From Spirulina major PCC 6313 (GTDB lineage Bacteria > Cyanobacteriota > Cyanobacteriia > Cyanobacteriales > Spirulinaceae), in the NCBI RefSeq assembly GCF_001890765.1, contig NZ_KV878783.1:4182771-4246770 (forward strand): a stretch of 64,000 nucleotides of DNA, given 5' to 3'. Below are positions 39,107 through 49,186 of this stretch, one piece after another (the stretch's first letter is position 1; each line of letters starts with the position of its first letter). The notes beneath the pieces are model-generated. The model had not been told where the DNA came from. It made no database searches and was given only the letters and a program-made list of their open reading frames with translations. The position numbers and the translations under genes were made by a program.

Positions 39107-39503
39107 TCTTGGCGATATTCGCCTGATTCAAGAGGCGCTCAAAACGAGTACCCTTGACCTTGACATTGTCATTGCCCGCGATGGGGTCGAAGCGATCGCC
39201 CAGTTACGTGGCCTCGACGATTACCCCATCGTACACCCGGACTTGATCTTGCTAGATCTCAACTTGCCCCGAAAAGACGGGCGGGAGGTTCTGGCTGAGA
39301 TTAAAACTGATCCTGCCTTAAAACGCATTCCCGTTGTTGTACTGACGACATCACGCCATGAAGATGACATCATCAATAGCTATGATCTCCATGTCAACTG
39401 CTATATTTCCAAATCACGTAATTTGAGCCAATTGTTCAAAATTGTGCGGGGGATTGAAGAATTTTGGTTAGAAACTACGACCTTACCCCCCAACATTCAC
39501 TAA
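39060..39503 (+). CDS. Rcp1-like response regulator
   Basis: A 147-residue single REC domain, the expected phospho-acceptor of the phytochrome kinase. It has the acidic pocket VDDN near residue 14, the phospho-Asp in LILLDLNLP at about 66, the TTS at VVLTTSRHED, and the Lys in CYISKSRN. It has no output domain, as in Rcp1. The ATG at 39060 lies 47 bp inside the phytochrome gene in another frame, so the two are tightly coupled. Confidence 0.92.
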   Translation: MSTDAKRKTILLVDDNLGDIRLIQEALKTSTLDLDIVIARDGVEAIAQLRGLDDYPIVHPDLILLDLNLPRKDGREVLAEIKTDPALKRIPVVVLTTSRHEDDIINSYDLHVNCYISKSRNLSQLFKIVRGIEEFWLETTTLPPNIH

Positions 39504-41533
39504 AGACGGGCCACGGTACAATTCTGCTGATTGAAGACAGTTTGGCCGATGCTCGCCTCCTCCAAGAAGTGTTGCGGGGCAGTCCTTTATCCAACAGTCG
39601 TTTTCTCCATGTGCAACGCCTCCAAGCGGCCACGACGCTCCTAGACCAGGCAGAACAAGAAGCGATCGCCGTCGTGCTCTTAGATCTCACCCTTCCGGAT
39701 AGCTACGGCCTCGCCTCCTTGGATACGATCACTCACCATGCACCCCAGTTGCCGATTGTGGTGTTGACCAACACCAACGATGATCAACTGGCGCTGCAAG
39801 CGGTGCGCCACGGAGCTCAGGACTATCTGATCAAACGGCAGATTAACGCGGAAATGTTGAGCCGGGCGGTTCATTATGCGATCGAGCGCAAGCAAGCCGC
39901 CGAAGCCCTCCGGATCGCCAAAGAAACCCTAGAATTGCGGGTCAGCCAACGCACGGCCGAATTGAAAGCCGCCAATGAATCCCTCCAGCAGGAAGTGGCA
40001 GGGCGGCAGCACATTCAAGAGCGGCTCACCTTGGCGCAACAGGTGGGCAAAATCGGCACGTTTGAATGGATTTTAGAGACAGATCAGGTGTTATGGACGG
40101 CGGAATTAGAGGCTCTGTATGGGGTCCAGCCGGGGGAGTTTGGCGATCGCCACCACACCTGGCTCCAACGCATCTACCCTGAAGATCGCCCCCGTCTTCA
40201 ACAGGCGATCGACAACACCCGCCAGCGTCATATTGGCCTCAATCTCGAATTTCGGATTCACTGGCCGGACAATACACTCCATTGGATCGCCGTCACCAGC
40301 ACCGTTTTTCCGGCCGGTGACGGCAAACCCCAACGCCTGATCGGTCTCCATATGGACATCACCGAAAAAAAGCAACTCGAAGCCCAGTTTCTCCGGGCCC
40401 AACGCCTCGAAAGCTTAGGCACCTTAGCCAGCGGCATTGCCCACGACCTCAACAATATCCTCACCCCGATCCTCTCCGTTGCTCAACTGCTGCCCCTCAA
40501 ACTGCCCAATCTCGATGCCCAAAATCTCAATCTTTTGAATATTCTGGAAACTAGTGCTCGCCGGGGGAGTGAGTTGATCAAGCAAATTTTGTCCTTTGCG
40601 CGGGGCATGGAAGACAAGCGGATTTGTCTGCAAGTGGGCCATCTGCTCACGGATATTCAGCAGATGATTCGCCAAACCCTGCCTAAATCCATTGAAATTA
40701 CGATGGATCTGGAGCGAGATTTATGGATGGTGAATGGGAATTTAACCCAGTTGCATCAGGTGTTGATGAATCTCTGTGTGAATGCCCGCGATGCGATGCC
40801 GTTGGGGGGCACGCTGCAAATGACGGCGATGAATTGGATCGTGGATGAGGGGTTAGCGCGGCAGCATTTTGATGCGATCGCAGGCCCCCATGTGCAAATC
40901 ACCATTGCCGACACCGGCATGGGGATTGCCCCCGAACTTCTGCCGCGTATTTTTGATCCCTTCTTCACCACCAAAGAAATCGGCAAGGGTACAGGCCTTG
41001 GTCTTTCGGCGGTCTTGGGCATCATTAAAAGTCACGGGGGATTTATTGATGTCCACAGTGCCGCCCAAGGGGGCAGTACCTTTATTGTCTATCTCCCGGC
41101 CCATATTGCCCTTTCTGAGCAGTCGGAAGCGGCGGGCGTAGTGCCTGTGGGTAACCAGGAGTTAATTTTGGTGGTGGATGATGAAGAGGTGGTCTGTGAT
41201 GTGATCAAAACGACCCTCGAAACCTATCACTATCGCGTCCTCACCGCCAACCATGGCCTCGCGGCGATCTCCCTGTATTCTGAGCATCACCGCAGCATCC
41301 AGGCGGTGGTGATGGACATCATGATGCCGATTATGGATGGGCCCGCGACGCTGCCTCTGTTGCAGCGGATTAACCCGGAGGTGATTGCGATCGCCACCAG
41401 TGGACTCAACTCCAACGAAGCCGCCCAAACTGCCAAACAACTAGGGTTTAAAGCCTTCCTCCCCAAACCGATCAACATCAACAATCTGCTCAACACCCTC
41501 CACAGTTGCCTCGTCCCCCGCCACGATCCTTAA
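39464..41533 (+). CDS. Hybrid histidine kinase (REC-PAS-HisKA-HATPase-REC)
   Basis: A 689-residue hybrid sensor. Residues 15-140 are a receiver domain ([21 protein letters not shown]). A coiled coil near 145-180 leads to a PAS domain (190-310), then HisKA with [15 protein letters not shown] near residue 330, HATPase with [33 protein letters not shown] and GTGLGLSAV, and a second receiver ([20 protein letters not shown]). The start is a TTG at 39464, about 40 bp before the rcp stop; no ATG precedes the first receiver domain, so this start is tentative. It may extend the phytochrome phosphorelay. Its 3' end meets ureA with a 4-bp overlap. Confidence 0.85.
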   Translation: MVRNYDLTPQHSLKTGHGTILLIEDSLADARLLQEVLRGSPLSNSRFLHVQRLQAATTLLDQAEQEAIAVVLLDLTLPDSYGLASLDTITHHAPQLPIVVLTNTNDDQLALQAVRHGAQDYLIKRQINAEMLSRAVHYAIERKQAAEALRIAKETLELRVSQRTAELKAANESLQQEVAGRQHIQERLTLAQQVGKIGTFEWILETDQVLWTAELEALYGVQPGEFGDRHHTWLQRIYPEDRPRLQQAIDNTRQRHIGLNLEFRIHWPDNTLHWIAVTSTVFPAGDGKPQRLIGLHMDITEKKQLEAQFLRAQRLESLGTLASGIAHDLNNILTPILSVAQLLPLKLPNLDAQNLNLLNILETSARRGSELIKQILSFARGMEDKRICLQVGHLLTDIQQMIRQTLPKSIEITMDLERDLWMVNGNLTQLHQVLMNLCVNARDAMPLGGTLQMTAMNWIVDEGLARQHFDAIAGPHVQITIADTGMGIAPELLPRIFDPFFTTKEIGKGTGLGLSAVLGIIKSHGGFIDVHSAAQGGSTFIVYLPAHIALSEQSEAAGVVPVGNQELILVVDDEEVVCDVIKTTLETYHYRVLTANHGLAAISLYSEHHRSIQAVVMDIMMPIMDGPATLPLLQRINPEVIAIATSGLNSNEAAQTAKQLGFKAFLPKPININNLLNTLHSCLVPRHDP

Positions 41534-41832
41534 CGGATCGGATCATGCACCGTGACCAACTTCGTCCCATCGGGAAAGGTCGCTTCCACTTGCACCTCCG
41601 GAATCATTTCCGCAATCCCCTCCATCACATCAGCACGGGTGAGGATGGTCGTGCCTGCGGTCATCAGTTCTGCCACGCTGCGCCCTTCGCGGGCCCCTTC
41701 GAGGATCGCCGCCGTCAGATAGGCCACCGCTTCGGGGTAATTGAGCTTTAATCCCTTCGCTTTGCGCCGCTCAGCCAGGAGGGCCGCGGTGAAAATCAAT
41801 AATTTATCTTTTTCCTGGGGGGTGAGTTGCAT
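41530..41832 (-). CDS. ureA: Urease subunit gamma
   Basis: A 100-residue urease gamma subunit: [14 protein letters not shown] at the start, [21 protein letters not shown] near residue 30, and [18 protein letters not shown] at the end. It is one of three structural subunits of the nickel enzyme that hydrolyses urea to ammonia. No ureB, ureC or accessory genes are beside it, so those must lie elsewhere, as is usual in cyanobacteria. It lies about 5 kb from the urea transporter operon. Confidence 0.95.
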   Translation of the reverse strand: MQLTPQEKDKLLIFTAALLAERRKAKGLKLNYPEAVAYLTAAILEGAREGRSVAELMTAGTTILTRADVMEGIAEMIPEVQVEATFPDGTKLVTVHDPIR

Positions 41833-41883
41833 AGGGGCGTTCTCGATAACTGGAATTCAACGGGTGGGTGGGAGGCCTGTTGC

Positions 41884-42654
41884 TTAATCATCAGCGGGGC
41901 GCGTCAGAATTTCAACCCCCGTTTCGAGGATTGCGATCGTATGTTCAAACTGCGCCGAGAGTTTGCGATCCTTCGTGAGTGCCGTCCAACCATCGGCCTG
42001 TACCTGGGCTTCCCATGTCCCTTCATTAATCATCGGCTCAATGGTGAACACCATGCCGGGGCGGAGTTTTTTCCCTTTGCCCCGCGTGCCATAGTGGGGA
42101 ATTTGCGGGGCGGTATGAAAGACCCGGTTCACGCCATGGCCGACAAAATCCCGCACCACGGAAAATCCATGGGCTTCGGCATGTTCTTGAATGGCCGCGC
42201 CAATATCTCCCACTCGTCCACCGGGCTGCACGGCTTCAATCCCGCGTTGCAAGCATTCTGCGGTTACTTCAACGAGTTGTTTGGCAAGGGGGGACGGTTC
42301 ACCCACAAAGAAGGTGCGGGAGGTGTCTCCGTAGTAGCCGTCGAGGATCGGGGTGACATCAATATTGATGATGTCGCCATCTTTGAGAATTTCAGTGACG
42401 CTGGGAATGCCGTGGCAGATTACCTCGTTGATGCTGGTACAAATGGATTTCGGAAAGCCGTGATATCCCAGGGGGGCGCTGATGGCTCCATGGGCTTGGG
42501 TCCAGCGTTCCGCTTCATCATTTAGTTCAAGGGTGCTGATGCCGGGTTTGACCATCGGGGCGAGGTGGTCTAGGAGTTGGGCAGCCAGTTTGCCGGCTTC
42601 CCGCATTTTGGCAATTTCACGTTTTGAGAGTAAAACGATGCGATCGTTTCCCAT
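41884..42654 (-). CDS. map: Type I methionine aminopeptidase
   Basis: A 256-residue enzyme that removes the N-terminal Met from new proteins. Conserved blocks are GYHGFPKSICTSINEVICHGIP near residue 63, the metal-binding Asps in NIDVTPILDGYYGDTS near 97, FVGHGVNRVFHTAP (His) near 168, and the metal-binding Glus in FTIEPMI and SAQFEHTI. It is upstream of ureA with a 51-bp gap. Confidence 0.96.
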   Translation of the reverse strand: MGNDRIVLLSKREIAKMREAGKLAAQLLDHLAPMVKPGISTLELNDEAERWTQAHGAISAPLGYHGFPKSICTSINEVICHGIPSVTEILKDGDIINIDVTPILDGYYGDTSRTFFVGEPSPLAKQLVEVTAECLQRGIEAVQPGGRVGDIGAAIQEHAEAHGFSVVRDFVGHGVNRVFHTAPQIPHYGTRGKGKKLRPGMVFTIEPMINEGTWEAQVQADGWTALTKDRKLSAQFEHTIAILETGVEILTRPADD

Positions 42655-42743
42655 AGACTCGTTTGAGCGGATTGCTAAAAGTGTTTCGTTCTTTATCGTG
42701 ACAGATTGTGGAAATTCTGGGGACTGAATCTACTGCATGGGGT

Positions 42744-43268
42744 TTAGAGGTGTAAGTCCAGATGAACAATGTAACACCCTAACATCAAGTTACCCGACCA
42801 GAGTTCATATTCAATTTGGATGCGATCGGGCAAGGGATAGCCGGAGACAACGAGCCGCCGGGTGAAATTTCGTAACCGGATCGCGCTGTGTAGGTGGTCG
42901 GTTTCATCGTGGAGCCAGTACCGGGAGGTTCCGTAGACTCCGTTGGCCCAATGGTGACGATAGCCCAGTTGACTCCGCCCCTGGAGGGTCATTAACACCC
43001 GTTGGGAGGAAAATTCAAACCAGAGGAGTCCGGCTTTTTGGGGGTCTGGGGCTGCGGTGAAGTCTTCGCCGGTGCGGGGAAAGACGGGGTGCTTGAGGAG
43101 AAGATGAAAACAATCGCGGTCTTTTTGATAGAGCGTTGCATAGGTGTCAAACGCTGACCAGAGGGGGAGATTGGTCGCCACGAAAGACAGCGAGACTGGA
43201 CAGCGGTAGTGGGTCAACATAGAGGCAGGATCGTCAAGGGTGCGGCTTTCCTTCACGATACCTTGCAT
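42744..43268 (-). CDS. Conserved protein of unknown function
   Basis: A 174-residue soluble protein I do not recognise. It has several aromatic-rich strands, such as LLWFEFSSQRVLMTLQGRS and YGTSRYWLHDET, and ends with YELWSGNLMLGCYIVHLDLHL. There is no signal peptide or membrane segment. Codon use resembles its neighbours, so it is probably a resident gene. A second in-frame ATG (MLTHYRCP) lies 16 codons in. Confidence 0.55.
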   Translation of the reverse strand: MQGIVKESRTLDDPASMLTHYRCPVSLSFVATNLPLWSAFDTYATLYQKDRDCFHLLLKHPVFPRTGEDFTAAPDPQKAGLLWFEFSSQRVLMTLQGRSQLGYRHHWANGVYGTSRYWLHDETDHLHSAIRLRNFTRRLVVSGYPLPDRIQIEYELWSGNLMLGCYIVHLDLHL

Positions 43269-43387
43269 TTTGAGGCATCAATGACTTCGCAACGGAGGTG
43301 TTACAGGTCTTTGGGCAAATTAACAGAAAATCACTTGCGTTTTTTTGTTCAATCCCATACAATGAGTAACTGTCGCTGAAATTTCAA

Positions 43388-43459
43388 TCCTCAGTAGCTC
43401 AGTGGTAGAGCGGTCGGCTGTTAACCGATTGGTCGTAGGTTCGAATCCTACCTGGGGAG
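43388..43459 (+). tRNA. tRNA-Asn (anticodon GTT)
   Basis: A 72-nt cloverleaf. The acceptor TCCTCAG pairs with CTGGGGA, the anticodon loop CTGTTAACC gives GTT, and the T arm has GGTTCGAATCC. No CCA is encoded. Confidence 0.95.
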
Positions 43460-43600
43460 TTTAACCGTTTCAATATTAATCATTCCGATTGTGCTCGGTT
43501 TGCTGGGCTATATCGGGTCTGCATCCTGTTGGTGCGAATTATTCTGGGGTAGGGGCTGGAGTGCGATCGCCCCCCTCGCAGTCTGATCGTCCATTCAGTC

Positions 43601-44908
43601 TTAATCTTGGGTGAGCACTTGCCAGTAGGCCTGGGCGATTTTGCTGGGGGTGTAGTGTTGGTCGAGGTAGTCCCGCCCGGATTGACCGAGGGTTTTGACG
43701 AGTTTAGGGCTTTGGGAGAGTGTCCGAATATAGTGGGCGAGTCCGGCGGCATCGCCACTTTCAAAGGCTTGGCCGCAGTGGGCTTCGTGGAGGATTTTGC
43801 GGAGGTAGGAGTGGGATTCGCAGATGGCGGCGACGGGGCGACCGGCGGCGAGAATGCCATAGAGTTTGCTGGGGGCAACGAGGCCTTCGAGACCGGGGCT
43901 GATGCTGACGAGGGAGAGGTCGCAGGCAGTGAGGGAATAGGGGAGGATTTCTTTGTCTTGGTAGGGGAGGAAGCGGCAGCGGGTCAGTTGCGATCGCGCC
44001 ACTCGTTCCACACAGGCCCGCAGTTGTGCGCCTCGTCCAATGAACAGGAATTGAATCGGTTCATCGCGCAGTAACTCCGCCGCCCGTAAAATCGTGTCGA
44101 GGTCGTGGCAGCGTCCGAGGTTGCCGGAATATTGCACCGTGAAGGTGTTCACACAGTCATAATGTTGCGCAAACCAATTGTGCGTTTTGTCCATGGGCAC
44201 GATTAATTGAGGATCGGCCCAACTAGGGATCACGCTGATTTTGGCTTTGAGATGAGGGGCTTTGGCCAAGACGCGATCGCGCATTGAAGAACTCAGCACA
44301 ATAATCTGATCCGCTTGTTGCCAGATTTGCATATTGAGCCAATTCCACAGGCGCACCAGCCAATGTCGAGAAGACACCATCTTCAATGCCACCGCCACAT
44401 CGGGATACAAATCATACAGCAGGCAAATGTAGCGGAGCCTGAGTAACCGATTCGCCAAATATCCCAGCACCGGCAAATAGGGCGGCTCACTGGTCACCAC
44501 CATCACATCTCGATGGCGAGCCACCCGGATCAGGTGCATGGCGGTGCGCATACAGAACAAGAGACCATTAATTGCTCGACCTCTAACCCGCAAGGGCCAA
44601 GCTCGTGAGGCCCGCGATCGCTGCACTTCCACCTGTTGATTCGCTTCTCGTTTGGGGGCAAACTCCCGATCAAAGGCATAGCCCGGTTGCCCCGTAAATA
44701 TACGCACATTTAACCCCATCCGACTCAAATGCACCGCCAATTCTGCAATCAGTTGCCCCGTGGCGGCATAGTCCGGCGGATAAAACTGAGTCACAATCAA
44801 GACGCGGCGATAAGCACCCGCCACAAATGGAGAGGCGGACTGAGATGAGGGGGAGGCGGGAGAGGCGGGTAATGAATTCGGTAGATGAGACTCGGTATGG
44901 TCTAGCAT
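43601..44908 (-). CDS. Family 4 glycosyltransferase (WbuB-like)
   Basis: A 435-residue GT-B glycosyltransferase. After a disordered Ser/Pro-rich N-terminus (1-30), the first Rossmann-like domain begins VLIVTQFYPPDYAATGQLIAELA, typical of WbuB-like enzymes in capsule or exopolysaccharide synthesis. The second domain has YSGNLGRCHDL near residue 248 and the donor-binding GLVAPSKLYGILAAGRPV near residue 345. The donor sugar is unknown. The gene stands alone between two tRNA genes. Confidence 0.82.
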   Translation of the reverse strand: MLDHTESHLPNSLPASPASPSSQSASPFVAGAYRRVLIVTQFYPPDYAATGQLIAELAVHLSRMGLNVRIFTGQPGYAFDREFAPKREANQQVEVQRSRASRAWPLRVRGRAINGLLFCMRTAMHLIRVARHRDVMVVTSEPPYLPVLGYLANRLLRLRYICLLYDLYPDVAVALKMVSSRHWLVRLWNWLNMQIWQQADQIIVLSSSMRDRVLAKAPHLKAKISVIPSWADPQLIVPMDKTHNWFAQHYDCVNTFTVQYSGNLGRCHDLDTILRAAELLRDEPIQFLFIGRGAQLRACVERVARSQLTRCRFLPYQDKEILPYSLTACDLSLVSISPGLEGLVAPSKLYGILAAGRPVAAICESHSYLRKILHEAHCGQAFESGDAAGLAHYIRTLSQSPKLVKTLGQSGRDYLDQHYTPSKIAQAYWQVLTQD

Positions 44909-45311
44909 GCGATGATTAAGCAGTCCAAGGGCTGGAAGTTTTAGGATAGTTCATGGCGAGGAGGAATCTTGTTGGGATCACATCAAAATCAGCATTAATC
45001 TCCTCAGCATCTCACCATTGGCAACCATCCTTCAGTTCGGCTGATCCTGTCTCACGTTTCCAAGTACAGATCAAGACTTTTCAGGACACTCAAAAGTTGC
45101 CATCAATTCACCACGACTCCATTCACCACCCGTGCAATCTTTGCTGTAGGTTAGCCATGGTGCTTTGCTATCTCCTAGATAACCTAAGGGTTTTCCATTT
45201 CACAAGGGAAAATTTACAGAGAGATCAATGTGTGAATACTAACAGTGTTTTCAGCCACAGTGTTTCCAGAGTAGGCAATATGATGATAGACTATAATTCC
45301 TAAATGATTAA
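44909..45311. other. Spacer with no supported gene
   Basis: About 400 bp between the glycosyltransferase start and tRNA-Arg. A 116-codon frame at 44953-45303 on the plus strand has no family character, low-complexity Ser/His composition and no good ribosome site, so I do not call it. The stretch probably holds the divergent promoters. Confidence 0.5.
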
Positions 45312-45384
45312 GGGCGTGTAGCTCAGTGGATAGAGCACCAGATTCCGGTTCTGGGTGTCGGGAGTTCGACTCTCTCCACGCTCG
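45312..45384 (+). tRNA. tRNA-Arg (anticodon CCG)
   Basis: A 73-nt cloverleaf. The acceptor GGGCGTG pairs with CACGCTC with one wobble, the anticodon loop in GATTCCGGTTC gives CCG, and the T arm is GGGAG-TTCGACT-CTCTC. No CCA is encoded. Confidence 0.93.
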
Positions 45385-45403
45385 CTTCAAGAATAGCAAG
45401 GTT

Positions 45404-45440
45404 AGAGTTCAGTGAGTTTGACCCACTGGCTCTTTTTTTT
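45404..45440 (+). terminator. Intrinsic terminator after tRNA-Arg
   Basis: AGAG-TT-CAGTG pairs with CACTG-GCTCT across a short loop (45404-45432), followed by eight T residues to 45440. It lies 20 bp after the tRNA. Confidence 0.85.
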
Positions 45441-45504
45441 GGGGTCAAGGCTCAGGGGCCGGCGGCTCGTTAAGATAGGGGCTGTGTTGCTGGAGCATGG
45501 CTAA

Positions 45505-46113
45505 ATGATGTCTTTATTGCCGGTGGGATTGGAGCCGCGCTTGATGGCTCAGATGCGGTTTATTGTGGAGATCGATCGCCTCAAGACGGTGTTGCGTCAA
45601 ACGAGCTTGGCGGATGGGTCGCGGCGGGAGAATAGTGCTGAACATTCCTGGCATTTGGCGCTGATGGCGATCGCGCTGGCGGACTATGCACCGCCGGGGG
45701 TGGATTTGCATCGGGCGATCGCGCTCTTGCTCGTCCATGACGTGGTGGAAATCGATGCGGGGGATACCTTCTGCTACGATCTGGCGGGCAATGCCGATAA
45801 GGCGGCACGGGAACAGGCTGCGGCTGATCGCATTTTTGGCCTGTTACCGAAGGATCAATCTCAACAGTATCGCGATCTGTGGGATGAGTTTGAGGCGGGG
45901 GAGACGGTGACGGCCCAGTTTGCGATCGCCCTGGATCGCCTCCAACCGTTTTTGTTGAATTTGGCCAACCATGGGGGAACTTGGCGGGAGCACGGCATTG
46001 ATGAGGCGCGGATTCGCGATCGCATGGCTCCGGTGGCGCGGGTATCGCCGGAACTGGGGGGGATGGTGGAGGCAGCGATCGCCCAATGTCGGGCGGCGGG
46101 GGCGATCGTTTAA
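45505..46113 (+). CDS. HD-domain phosphohydrolase (YfbR/HDDC2-like)
   Basis: A 202-residue metal-dependent hydrolase. The HD signature is present: ENSAEHSWHLALMA near residue 44 (first His), LLLVHDVVEIDAGD near 78 (His-Asp pair), and the last Asp in ALDRLQPFLLN near 150. The family includes 5'-deoxynucleotidases such as YfbR and HDDC2, so nucleotide clean-up is likely; substrate not certain. Two ATGs at 45505 and 45508 are possible. It is followed by acnB on the same strand. Confidence 0.85.
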   Translation: MMSLLPVGLEPRLMAQMRFIVEIDRLKTVLRQTSLADGSRRENSAEHSWHLALMAIALADYAPPGVDLHRAIALLLVHDVVEIDAGDTFCYDLAGNADKAAREQAAADRIFGLLPKDQSQQYRDLWDEFEAGETVTAQFAIALDRLQPFLLNLANHGGTWREHGIDEARIRDRMAPVARVSPELGGMVEAAIAQCRAAGAIV

Positions 46114-46262
46114 GGCAGAAGGCAGAATCGAAAATTCTGGCAATTCTTGACATTTGGGATCGCCTCAATCAACCCGACCGGCCAGAGAACGATTAAAGTG
46201 ATCAGTGAGGATAAACTGTCCTCCATCGCTGTATTCACCCCATCTAGATTGAGGAGACCTTG

Positions 46263-48869
46263 ATGCTTGAAGCCTATCGCAACCATGTGGCCGAACGCGC
46301 TGTTCTGGGCATTCCGCCCCTCCCCCTCACTGCCGCCCAAACCACAGACCTGTGCGAACTGCTGAAGAATCCGCCCGCAGCCGAAAAAGAAGAATTGTTG
46401 ATGTTGCTACGCGATCGCGTTCCCCCCGGTGTGGACGAAGCCGCCTATGTGAAAGCAGGATTTTTAACCGGCATTGCCAAAGGCGAGATCCCCTGTCCGC
46501 TCATTTCCAAACAAGGCGCGATCGATCTCCTCGGTACGATGGTGGGCGGGTATAACGTGCAATCCCTGGTGGATCTGTTGAAATCGCGTGATCCAGAAGT
46601 GGCATCGACGGCAGCGATCGCCCTCAGCAAAACCACCCTCGTTTTCGATGCTTTCAACGATGTGTTAAACCTCTCCGAAGTCAACCCCCACGCCAAACAA
46701 GTGATCGACGCTTGGGCCGAAGGCGACTGGTTCATCAGCAAACCCAAACTCCCGGAAACCATCACCGTCACCGTCTTCAAAGTCCCCGGCGAAACCAACA
46801 CCGACGACCTTTCCCCCGCCCCCCACGCCACCACCCGCCCCGACATCCCCCTCCACGCCACCGTCATGCTGGAATCGCGGATGCCCGACGGCCTCGCCAC
46901 CATTGCCCAACTCAAAGCACAGGGCCACCCCGTAGCCTACGTCGGCGATGTCGTCGGCACAGGGTCAAGCCGGAAATCCGCCGCCAACTCCCTGCTCTGG
47001 CACATCGGCAACGACATCCCCTTCATCCCCAATAAGCGATCGGGCGGTGTTGTCCTTGGCGGTAAAATCGCCCCAATCTTCTTCAACACCTGCGAAGACT
47101 CCGGCGCACTCCCCATTGAATGCGACGTGAACGCCCTCAACACCGGCGACGTGATCACCATTCACCCCTACGCCGGCAAAATCACCAACGCAGCAGGCGA
47201 AACCATCTCCAGCTTTGAACTCAAACCCGAAACCATCGTTGATGAAGTCCGGGCTGGCGGTCGGATTCCCCTCCTCATCGGTCGCAGCCTCACGGACAAA
47301 ACCCGCGAAGCCCTCGGCCTCCCCCTCAGTGACCTTTTCACCCGCCCCACCCTCCCCAGCGACACCGGCAACGGTTTCACCCTCGCCCAAAAAATGGTCG
47401 GCAAAGCCTGCGGCCTCCCCGGCATTCGTCCCGGCACTTCCTGCGAACCCCTAATGACCACCGTGGGTTCCCAAGACACCACCGGCCCCATGACCCGCGA
47501 CGAACTCAAAGAACTCGCCTGTCTGGGTTTCTCCGCTGACCTCACCTTGCAAACCTTCTGCCACACCGCCGCCTATCCCAAACCCGTCGATATCACCACC
47601 CACAAAAACCTTCCCGACTTCTTCGCCACCCGTGGCGGCGTAGCCCTGCGACCCGGTGACGGCATCATTCACTCTTGGCTGAACCGGATGCTTCTGCCGG
47701 ATACCGTCGGTACAGGCGGCGACTCCCACACCCGTTTCCCCTTGGGGATTTCTTTCCCCGCTGGTTCCGGGTTAGTGGCCTTTGCGGCGGCGTTGGGCGC
47801 GATGCCTCTGGATATGCCGGAATCGGTGCTGGTGAAATTTAGCGGCGAACTGCAACCCGGTGTCACGCTGCGGGATATCGTCAACGCGATCCCCTGGGTG
47901 GCGATGCAACAGGGCAAACTCACCGCCGGTAAAGGCGACAAAATCAACGTCTTCAACGGTCGGATCATGGAAATGGAAGGGTTGCCCGATCTCAAAGTGG
48001 AGCAAGCCTTTGAACTCACCGATGCTACGGCTGAACGGTCTTGCGCCGGTTCAACGATTAAGCTCAGCGAGGAAACCGTGGCGGAATATCTCCGCTCCAA
48101 TGTGGCGTTGCTGAAAAATATGGTGGCTCGCGGCTATCAAGACCCCAAAACCCTGATGCGCCGCGTGGCAAAAATGGAACAGTGGCTCGCCAACCCTGAA
48201 TTGATGTCTGCGGATGCGGATGCGGACTATGTGGACACGATTGAGATCAATCTCAACGAGATTAAGGAGCCGATCGTTGCTGCCCCCAATGATCCGGACA
48301 ATGTCAAACTGATGTCTGAATGTGCAGGCGACACGATCCATGAGGTGTTTATCGGTTCCTGCATGACCAACATCGGCCACTATCGCGCTGCTGCGAAAAT
48401 CCTCGAAGGGGCGGGCCCGGTCAAAGGCCGGCTTTGGATTTGTCCGCCAACGCGCATGGATGAAAAGCAATTGCGCGAAGAGGGGGTTTATGGGGTGTTT
48501 GCCGCTGCCGGAGCGCGGACGGAAATGCCCGGTTGCTCTCTCTGCATGGGCAACCAAGCCCGCGTTGAAGATGGCGTGACGGTGTTTTCCACTTCGACCC
48601 GGAATTTCAATAACCGCATGGGCAAGGGCGCACAGGTTTACCTGGGTTCGGCGGAGTTGGCGGCGGTCTGTGCGCTGCTGGGTAAGATTCCAACGGTGGC
48701 GGAGTATTTAGCGATCGTGACGGAAAAACTCGACCCCTTCGCGGACGAACTCTATCGCTATCTCAATTTCGACCAAATCGCCGATTTTGAAGACGAAGGC
48801 CGCGTCATTCCCCTCGACCAAATGCCCAAAATCGAGGACATTCTAGGAATGCCCGCCACTGTGAAGTAG
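46263..48869 (+). CDS. acnB: Aconitate hydratase B
   Basis: An 868-residue AcnB, which isomerises citrate to isocitrate using a [4Fe-4S] cluster. The N-terminal HEAT-like domain (1-160) and swivel domain (165-370, with [13 protein letters not shown]) precede the catalytic domains, the order unique to AcnB. Cluster ligands lie in IGSCMTN near residue 699 and CSLCMGNQ near 758 to 761. [11 protein letters not shown] near 480 binds substrate. The ATG at 46263 follows an in-frame TTG at 46260 and is preferred. It is the main aconitase type in cyanobacteria. Confidence 0.97.
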   Translation: MLEAYRNHVAERAVLGIPPLPLTAAQTTDLCELLKNPPAAEKEELLMLLRDRVPPGVDEAAYVKAGFLTGIAKGEIPCPLISKQGAIDLLGTMVGGYNVQSLVDLLKSRDPEVASTAAIALSKTTLVFDAFNDVLNLSEVNPHAKQVIDAWAEGDWFISKPKLPETITVTVFKVPGETNTDDLSPAPHATTRPDIPLHATVMLESRMPDGLATIAQLKAQGHPVAYVGDVVGTGSSRKSAANSLLWHIGNDIPFIPNKRSGGVVLGGKIAPIFFNTCEDSGALPIECDVNALNTGDVITIHPYAGKITNAAGETISSFELKPETIVDEVRAGGRIPLLIGRSLTDKTREALGLPLSDLFTRPTLPSDTGNGFTLAQKMVGKACGLPGIRPGTSCEPLMTTVGSQDTTGPMTRDELKELACLGFSADLTLQTFCHTAAYPKPVDITTHKNLPDFFATRGGVALRPGDGIIHSWLNRMLLPDTVGTGGDSHTRFPLGISFPAGSGLVAFAAALGAMPLDMPESVLVKFSGELQPGVTLRDIVNAIPWVAMQQGKLTAGKGDKINVFNGRIMEMEGLPDLKVEQAFELTDATAERSCAGSTIKLSEETVAEYLRSNVALLKNMVARGYQDPKTLMRRVAKMEQWLANPELMSADADADYVDTIEINLNEIKEPIVAAPNDPDNVKLMSECAGDTIHEVFIGSCMTNIGHYRAAAKILEGAGPVKGRLWICPPTRMDEKQLREEGVYGVFAAAGARTEMPGCSLCMGNQARVEDGVTVFSTSTRNFNNRMGKGAQVYLGSAELAAVCALLGKIPTVAEYLAIVTEKLDPFADELYRYLNFDQIADFEDEGRVIPLDQMPKIEDILGMPATVK

Positions 48870-48901
48870 TTCTGAGCCAGAAATCTAATGTCACAATTAC
48901 G

Positions 48902-48928
48902 GGGGAGTCAAATTTGGCTCCCCTTTTT
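48902..48928 (+). terminator. Intrinsic terminator of acnB
   Basis: GGGGAGTCAAA pairs with TTTGGCTCCCC (48902-48923), forming a near-perfect stem, followed by TTTTT to 48928. It lies about 35 bp after the acnB stop. The rest of the spacer up to 49186 shows nothing else distinctive. Confidence 0.9.
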
Positions 48929-49186
48929 CATCCATACCCGCAACAATGGCATAGACATTTTGCTTGGAGCACTGATTCAACACCAGTGATTGGCAAAACA
49001 TAATGTGGTCGTGCAACAGTTGAAGCTCTGCACATGAATCGCCAGGGTGTTGTTAATCTCAGGCGTTTACTCGTGCGGGATAATCGTCATCCACCCAAGA
49101 ATTGATGGGAGATAATGAGTGTAACGATTACGGCTGCCAAACGGAAGGTCTGATACATTGATGGCAGTCCCGATCGCTCCTTCGCC

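Noticed and set aside
41827-42525. 232-codon frame opposite map.
   Set aside because: Shadow of map; no conserved motif.
44953-45303. 116-codon frame between two genes.
   Set aside because: No family character, poor ribosome site and unlike neighbouring codon use.
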